A stretch of 64,000 nt of DNA from DATAUK01 sp036268295 (GTDB taxonomy: Bacteria > Actinomycetota > Actinomycetes > JAFAQI01). The notes under the pieces are model-generated. The model was not told the origin of the DNA. It did not search any database and saw only the letters and a program-made list of their open reading frames with translations. Location: NCBI GenBank assembly GCA_036268295.1, contig DATAUK010000013.1:124001-188000 (forward strand), read 5' to 3'. Made by a program: the position numbers and the translations under genes. How positions within the stretch are numbered: the first letter of the stretch is position 1; each line of letters opens with the position of its first letter. Of this stretch, positions 60,041 through 64,000 are shown piece by piece.

Positions 60041-60462
60041 GCGAGCCGCCCGCCGTACCCGGACCGGCCGACGTCGACGCACTCGCCGCAGCGCTGCGCG
60101 CCGACTCCGCCGACCTCGAGGTCTATGCCAGGGTGCTGAGCTCATCGCTGGTCGACGCGCTGCCGCCCGGCATGGTCGAGATCACCCGGGACCAGTCGAT
60201 GCGCGACCGGCTCGCCGGTCGACCCGGCACTGTGCGCTCACTGCAGATCGGCTTCGGCGAGGTCACTCTCGAGCTGTTGCGCGGCCGAGCCGGGGAGCCG
60301 GTCGCTCGGGCAGCGCGCGCTGTCCGCGGCGTCATCATCTCGAGCCGGGAGATCAGCGTCGACGAGTGGACCAGGCTGCTGGCCGACCAGCTCACCGTCC
60401 GGGCCCGCGACTCGGCCGCGGCCAGGACGGCGCTGGCGCGACTTTTGGGCCAATCGGAGTAG
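60037..60462 (+). CDS. conserved hypothetical protein coupled to the UPF0145 genes
   Basis: A 141-aa cytosolic alpha/beta protein I do not recognise. Helical start (DVDALAAALRADSADLEVYARVL), a strand segment LQIGFGEVTLELLRGRAGEP, then a helical end (ISVDEWTRLLADQLTVRARD). GTGA overlap with the preceding gene shows tight translational coupling, so it probably works with the UPF0145 proteins. A MgtE- or GAF-type fold cannot be shown. Confidence 0.75.
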   Translation: MSEPPAVPGPADVDALAAALRADSADLEVYARVLSSSLVDALPPGMVEITRDQSMRDRLAGRPGTVRSLQIGFGEVTLELLRGRAGEPVARAARAVRGVIISSREISVDEWTRLLADQLTVRARDSAAARTALARLLGQSE

Positions 60463-60495
60463 TGAAAATCGTCCGATATCGCGGATGATGGAGAA

Positions 60496-60933
60496 GTGAC
60501 CAGTGCCCAGCGTCTGCCGTTCGATCACGACCAGGTTGTGCCGGCCTCCGACCGCCCGGGTACCGGCCGGCTCGAGCCTGACGAGGACGCCGAACTTCGC
60601 CGGTTGCACATGCTCAGGGGCTTCGGCGCGGTAGCCGGCACCGTCTCCTCACGGTATCGCGAGCTGCGTGGCCGTGACCGTCGCGGCAAGGTTCGCGACC
60701 CCGAAGATGCCAAGCTGGCGATCCCGATCGAGAAGTCGCTGTGGTCGGATCTCAGGGCCGAGCCGGGGCCGGCGATGTCGAGTCAGCCGGAGCTGGTGCC
60801 GGACTTCGCCGAGTCGTCGTCCGGCTCGCTGCCGCCGAGCGACTCAGCCACGGAACGCGTCATATCTGACACCCGTGAGATCTTCGGAGAGCTGCCACAG
60901 TCGCGTCGCGGCCTCGGAATCTTTCGACGCTGA
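60496..60933 (+). CDS. hypothetical Arg/Asp-rich protein
   Basis: A 145-aa frame beginning at GTG 60496 after GGAGAA, 33 bp beyond the UPF0145 operon. The composition (many Arg, Asp, Pro, Ser) suggests a largely disordered protein; a short block RRLHMLRGFGAVAGTVSSRYRELR may be helical. The last 90 bp overlap the convergent SDR gene, which is unusually long for an overlap and lowers confidence. An earlier stop or non-coding status is possible. Confidence 0.5.
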   Translation: MTSAQRLPFDHDQVVPASDRPGTGRLEPDEDAELRRLHMLRGFGAVAGTVSSRYRELRGRDRRGKVRDPEDAKLAIPIEKSLWSDLRAEPGPAMSSQPELVPDFAESSSGSLPPSDSATERVISDTREIFGELPQSRRGLGIFRR

Positions 60934-61773
60934 GCTCGAGTCGACCCGCTTGGGATAACCGCGATTCTCCGCGATGCCGTTGGGACCGAAGTACTCCCCG
61001 CCGCCGACCTCCGGCGAGGTCGCGGCGTACAGCTGGGGGAGCGCGCCCTGGTCCTCGGACTGCCCGATCACGCGGACCCCGAGCGACATCACGATCTGTT
61101 TGATCCGATTGCCCTGCGAGCCGGGGTTGGTCAGGTTGGTCGCGGCGGTGCCGGGATGCGCCGCCACGCTGATCAGCGGCGAGTCGATCGCTGAGAGCCG
61201 ACGCTGCAACTCGAAGGCGAACAGCAGGTTGGCCAGCTTCGAGTCGGAGTACGTTCTCCAGCGCCGATAGCTCCGCTCGTGCATGAGGTCATCGAAGTCG
61301 AGCTTGCCGGGCTTGTGCGCGTTGCTGCTCACCGTGACGACGCGAGCGCCAGGCCGGTCGACCAGCAGCGAGAGGAGCAGGCCGGTCAGCGCGAAGTGGC
61401 CGAGATGATTCGTGCCCAACTGCATCTCGAACCCGTCGAGGGTCGCCCGGCGCGGGATCGCCATCACCCCGGCGTTGTTGAACAGCAGGTCGATCGCCGG
61501 GTAGGACGCCTGGATCCCGTCGGCGAACGCCCGGATGCTGGCCAGACTTGCCATGTCCAGCGAACGCAGCTCTACCTCGGCGTCGGGGACCGCCGCGATG
61601 ATCCGGGCGACCGCCTCGCGGCCGCGCGCCTCGTTGCGGCAGGCGAGCGCGACCCGCGCACCGTGGCGCGCCAGCTCGCGCGCCGTCACGTAGCCGAGAC
61701 CGCTGTTCGCCCCGGTTACGACTGCCACCCGGCCGGACTGGTCCGGGATGTCCTTCGCCGTCCATCGCGCCAT
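60844..61773 (-). CDS. short-chain dehydrogenase/reductase
   Basis: A 309-aa NAD(P)-dependent oxidoreductase of the retinol-dehydrogenase-like SDR group: TGANSGLGYVTAR cofactor motif, NNAGVMAIPRR, VTVSSNAHK with the catalytic Ser, and YSDSKLAN with Tyr/Lys. The C-terminal LWQLSEDLTGVRY is typical of this group. The ATG at 61773 begins MARWTAKDIPD, the family start; 61794 is less likely. Its 3' end overlaps the hypothetical gene by 90 bp. Confidence 0.93.
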   Translation of the reverse strand: MARWTAKDIPDQSGRVAVVTGANSGLGYVTARELARHGARVALACRNEARGREAVARIIAAVPDAEVELRSLDMASLASIRAFADGIQASYPAIDLLFNNAGVMAIPRRATLDGFEMQLGTNHLGHFALTGLLLSLLVDRPGARVVTVSSNAHKPGKLDFDDLMHERSYRRWRTYSDSKLANLLFAFELQRRLSAIDSPLISVAAHPGTAATNLTNPGSQGNRIKQIVMSLGVRVIGQSEDQGALPQLYAATSPEVGGGEYFGPNGIAENRGYPKRVDSSSASKDSEAATRLWQLSEDLTGVRYDAFRG

Positions 61774-61801
61774 GCGGCACATCGTGACACGCACGGCCGA
61801 A

Positions 61802-61848
61802 CTTGATGCGCCGTCCGGCGCTCGGTTGCTTGATGCGCCGTCCGGCGC
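61802..61848. repeat. two identical 20-bp palindrome-containing repeats
   Basis: Two exact copies of a 20-bp sequence (61802-61821 and 61829-61848, 27-bp period), each containing the dyad GCGCCG-TC-CGGCGC. They lie between the SDR start and the candidate small-RNA promoter and could be operators or a small repeat cluster. Confidence 0.75.
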
Positions 61849-61871
61849 AATGAAATACCCAGGGACTGCGA

Positions 61872-61877
61872 TACGTT
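61872..61877 (+). promoter_or_regulatory. -10 box (TACGTT) of the candidate small RNA
   Basis: A TANNNT box reading rightward, about 115 bp before a strong terminator, with no gene between. No good -35 is seen. Confidence 0.4.
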
Positions 61878-61883
61878 AGGCCC

Positions 61884-62020
61884 AGAGCGTCGAGAGACGT
61901 TCGCCGGCTCGATCCATGGCCCCCGGTCCCAACCTTTGTCGCCTCGAGCGAATCTGTGCCGAGAGGTAGACCTGGCGGGTCGGCGCGCGGAGCCCCGGAC
62001 AATCCAGGTCCGGGGCTTTC
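61884..62020 (+). ncRNA. candidate small RNA or orphan attenuator ending in an intrinsic terminator
   Basis: About 137 nt between a -10 box and a perfect terminator, with no plausible reading frame on either strand. Internal helices are visible: GCGTC-GAGA-GACGT, TCGC-CTCGA-GCGA and CCGAG...TCGG enclosing AGGT-AG-ACCT, plus a C-rich loop (GGCCCCCGG). This compact structure is typical of structured RNAs. No gene follows on the same strand: the next gene (62046-62393) is on the opposite strand, so it is not an ordinary leader. I cannot assign an Rfam family. Confidence 0.55.
61991..62020 (+). terminator. intrinsic terminator (10-bp perfect stem)
   Basis: AGCCCCGGAC (61991-62000), a 7-nt loop, GTCCGGGGCT (62008-62017), then TTC. 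It reads rightward, ending the candidate small RNA, and also separates it from the convergent small-protein gene. Confidence 0.75.
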
Positions 62021-62045
62021 GTGTGTCCGCTGCTAGTTGATCGGT

Positions 62046-62393
62046 CTACGGCGCCGGCGGGTTGCCGCCGCGGCGCCGCTCGAGCCGGCCGAAGAACGCC
62101 GGCTCGTCGAGGTCGACATCGGCGAGCGCGCCGCGAAGCAGCTGCAAGGCGTTGCGGGTGATCGCGTCGGCGTCCTCGGGCTCGACGCCGAGCTCGATCG
62201 CGACGCCGACCGGCCCCTCGTCGAGGCCGATCGCGACGACGGCGGCGGCGCGCTCAGCGGGCGGCAGGGTGGCGAGCGCCTCGTAGAGCCGGGCGACCAG
62301 CTCGGTGTCAGAGAGCCCGTCGGTGGAGCTGACGTTGTCCGCGATGGTGCCGGGCGCGATCGGTCGCAGCCTCGGCGGTCTGTCTTGAGCCAC
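62046..62393 (-). CDS. small sigma-region-4-like protein of unknown role
   Basis: A 115-aa protein. The core LYEALATLPPAERAAAVVAIGLDEGPVGVAIELGVEPEDADAITR resembles a sigma-70 region 4 helix-turn-helix (LP-x-x-x-R-x-x-V, then an IA-x-x-LG helix), although the spacing differs. It may bind DNA or an RNA polymerase partner, but that is speculative. The GTG at 62393 is chosen because it lies 16 nt after the stop of the LLM-type gene upstream; the frame is open to TTG 62438 inside that gene. Confidence 0.65.
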   Translation of the reverse strand: MAQDRPPRLRPIAPGTIADNVSSTDGLSDTELVARLYEALATLPPAERAAAVVAIGLDEGPVGVAIELGVEPEDADAITRNALQLLRGALADVDLDEPAFFGRLERRRGGNPPAP

Positions 62394-62409
62394 GATCCAC
62401 GGTACGTCC

Positions 62410-63333
62410 TCAGCCGCCAGTCGGCGTGAACGTCTCAAGCACTTCGTGCGCCCGAGCCATCGACCGGACCGGATCTGCGTCGGGCGCGCCGATCTGTTCG
62501 TCGAAGTTCAGGTCGAGGAAGACCTCGTCGGTGCCGGCTGCGGCGTACCGGTCGAGGTCGGCCTTGATCTTGGCAGCGGTGCCGGTCATGGTCGGATCGT
62601 CGGCGTTGTCGGACTCGCGCAGGCGCAGCGAGCCGCGGACGATGATCCGCACCTCGTCCGGCTTGCGGCCGGCTGCTTCGGCCGCCTCGCGGATGGTCGC
62701 GACCGCGACGGGGATCTCCGATCCGGACACCCGGCTCGAGGAGATCCAGCCGTCAGCGATGGTGCCGGCCCGGCGCAGTGCCCGCGGCGCGGTGCCGCCG
62801 AGCAGGATCGGTGGATGCGGACGCTGGACCGGCTTCGGCTCAACCCAGCCGCGGGGCACGGTGTAGAACTCGCCGCTGAACTCCACCGGGTCCTCGGTCC
62901 AGATCGCCCGCAGGCAGGCGAGGAACTCCTCGGCCCGATCGCCGCGGCGGGCCAGGTCGGCACCAGCAGCCGCGAACTCGTGCGGCGACCAGCCGAGCCC
63001 GAGACCGGCATCGAGGCGGCCGTTCGAGACGATGTCGATGCTGGTCAGCGCCTTCGCGAGCACCAGCGGCGGGTAGAACGGCAGGTTGACCACCCCGATG
63101 CCGAGCCGCACTCGAGTGGTGACGGCGGCCAAAAAGCCGCTGACGATCAGCGGGTCGTGGACGCTGCGGTAGACCGGCGCCAGCCGCTGCTCCGGAGGGC
63201 CATCCGGGTTCAGGATCCGCGAGAAGGTCCACAGCGAGTGGTAGCCGAGCTCCTCAGCCCGCCGGGCGATCTCAGTCTGGTTTTCCGGGGTCGCCCAGCT
63301 TCCGGACACCGGGGCACCGAATCCAATTCTCAT
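62410..63333 (-). CDS. LLM-class (luciferase-like) flavin/F420-dependent oxidoreductase
   Basis: A 307-aa luciferase-fold oxidoreductase: RIGFGAPVSGSW, ELGYHSLWTFSR, TTRVRLGIGVVNLPFYPPL, GRLDAGLGLGWSPHEF and PPILLGGTAPRALRRAG are typical of F420-dependent members in actinobacteria. The exact substrate is unknown. The ATG at 63333 begins MRIGFG; the longer start at 63357 is less likely. The small sigma-like protein follows 16 bp downstream. Confidence 0.92.
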   Translation of the reverse strand: MRIGFGAPVSGSWATPENQTEIARRAEELGYHSLWTFSRILNPDGPPEQRLAPVYRSVHDPLIVSGFLAAVTTRVRLGIGVVNLPFYPPLVLAKALTSIDIVSNGRLDAGLGLGWSPHEFAAAGADLARRGDRAEEFLACLRAIWTEDPVEFSGEFYTVPRGWVEPKPVQRPHPPILLGGTAPRALRRAGTIADGWISSSRVSGSEIPVAVATIREAAEAAGRKPDEVRIIVRGSLRLRESDNADDPTMTGTAAKIKADLDRYAAAGTDEVFLDLNFDEQIGAPDADPVRSMARAHEVLETFTPTGG

Positions 63334-63464
63334 GGCTCCATCAAACCTGGCGAGCACGGCACGGAAGACTGCGGGTCGTTGACGCCGGCTGTGGATAGAC
63401 CGCGGTCATCCACAGCGATCCGATTCCGCGCCGTCGCGGCCGGTGGGCGCGACACCGTGTCGCC

Positions 63465-64000
63465 ATGTCGAAACGCTCACCCGAGGTCGTCAAGATCAGC
63501 TCGCCCGGCGACCTCGTCCTTGCGGTCTCACAGATGCTGGGCTTCACGCCCACTGACAGCATCGTCACGCTCTGCACCCACGGCCGGCGACGCCGCTTCG
63601 GGTTGACGCTCCGGTTCGATCTCGAGGTTGGCTGCGTGCCGGACCAGCTCGCCGCTGTCCTCGAGACCCGAGTGAGGCATCAGAAGGCTGACGGAGTGTT
63701 CGTCGTCATCTTCGGCGACGGCCCGGTTCTCGATGGTGTGCTGCCCTATCGCGAGGTGGCGGATGAGGTGGCCGCGCGGATGGGGGACCTGATGCTCGAC
63801 GTCCTGCTGGTTGCCGACCAGCGGTGGTGGTCCTATCTGTGTCAAGACGCCGGGTGTTGCGGGCCCGGCGGCACCCCGATCGACGACCAGTCATCCGGTG
63901 CGACCGCGATCGCCGCCGCCTACGCGTTCGCCGGCCAGGTGGTGTTGCCCGACCGCGAGGCGCTGGTCGCTTCGGTGGCGTTCGACAGCGATCCCGGCGG
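63465..64000 (+). CDS. DUF4192 protein (3' end outside window)
   Basis: The first 178 residues of a DUF4192 family member. Hallmarks: ISSPGDLVLAVSQMLGFTPTDSIVTL and the Cys-rich RWWSYLCQDAGCCGPGGTPI motif. The family is widespread in actinobacteria and has no known function. The ATG at 63465 fits the family start. The region 63334-63464 is a divergent promoter region with the LLM gene. The C-terminal part is cut by the window edge. Confidence 0.9.
   Translation, partial: MSKRSPEVVKISSPGDLVLAVSQMLGFTPTDSIVTLCTHGRRRRFGLTLRFDLEVGCVPDQLAAVLETRVRHQKADGVFVVIFGDGPVLDGVLPYREVADEVAARMGDLMLDVLLVADQRWWSYLCQDAGCCGPGGTPIDDQSSGATAIAAAYAFAGQVVLPDREALVASVAFDSDPG

Noticed and set aside
61884..62020. tRNA gene
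   Set aside because: A GTTCG-like stretch suggested a T-loop, but no acceptor stem, anticodon arm or correct spacing could be built.

Overview
The window is about 64 kb of uniformly GC-rich DNA with almost no gaps between genes. It reads as chromosomal core and near-core sequence of an actinobacterium. Signs of this are RbpA (the actinobacterial RNA polymerase-binding protein), the lexA / LysM protein / nrdR / nrdJ block in the order known from mycobacteria and streptomycetes, a wax-ester synthase, F420-type (DUF385) proteins, a PucR regulator and a DUF4192 protein. Many start codons lie 6-7 nt after a TANNNT box, which is typical of leaderless actinobacterial mRNAs. I cannot name the genus. 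A Frankiales- or Mycobacteriales-like lineage is only a guess. I saw no tRNA, rRNA, CRISPR array, transposase, integrase or prophage gene.

Layout. 0-5.3 kb: the tail of an EAL-domain protein, dapF, hflX, a secreted CAP-like protein and a DEAD-box helicase. 5.3-7.8 kb: a GT2 / CDP-glycerol phosphotransferase fusion on the minus strand. 7.9-12.9 kb: the DNA-damage and nucleotide-reduction block. lexA diverges from a LysM protein across two SOS boxes, followed by nrdR, the B12-dependent ribonucleotide reductase nrdJ, and a 100-bp tandem palindromic element that begins inside the nrdJ 3' end. 12.9-16.7 kb: a YtcJ-like amidohydrolase, a VOC protein and an acyl-CoA ligase. 16.7-25.4 kb: mostly secreted or envelope proteins (PAP2 phosphatase, two propeller-like repeat proteins, a GH-like secreted protein, a small secreted protein) mixed with two DUF385 paralogues, an AlkZ-superfamily protein and an aldo/keto reductase. 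25.4-27.3 kb: wax-ester synthase and glutathione peroxidase. 27.3-32.4 kb: one NarL-type response regulator with two tandem paralogous histidine kinases, divergent from an ABC-2 exporter. 32.4-36.8 kb: a LON-domain protein, rbpA, dusB, maf and an M20 amidohydrolase on the minus strand.

36.8-41.1 kb: an aldehyde dehydrogenase and a complete polar amino-acid ABC importer. 41.1-44.6 kb: a PucR regulator divergent from a ferredoxin-reductase / fatty-acid-desaturase pair. 44.6-47.3 kb: a DUF4242 protein, an aldo/keto reductase, an AlkB-like dioxygenase and a RibD/DHFR-fold reductase. 47.3-49.1 kb: a ribbon-helix-helix protein and a DUF4097 protein behind an operator array phased at 22/11/11 bp. 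49.1-56.5 kb: GDSL hydrolase, histidine phosphatase, dienelactone hydrolase, GH3 enzyme, exonuclease III, adenosine deaminase and typA. 56.5-60.9 kb: an uncharacterised group including four UPF0145 (YbjQ-like) domains in two coupled genes. 60.8-64 kb: an SDR, a candidate terminated small RNA, a small protein, an LLM-class oxidoreductase and the start of a DUF4192 protein.

The most unusual signals are: blocks of A/T-ending codons in nrdJ exactly at motifs known as intein sites; the tandem palindromic element overlapping the nrdJ stop codon; the phased operator array of the RHH-DUF4097 pair; the duplicated histidine kinases with a TAGGG-N4-CCCTA dyad; the four-domain UPF0145 operon; and an unassigned candidate small RNA near 62 kb.
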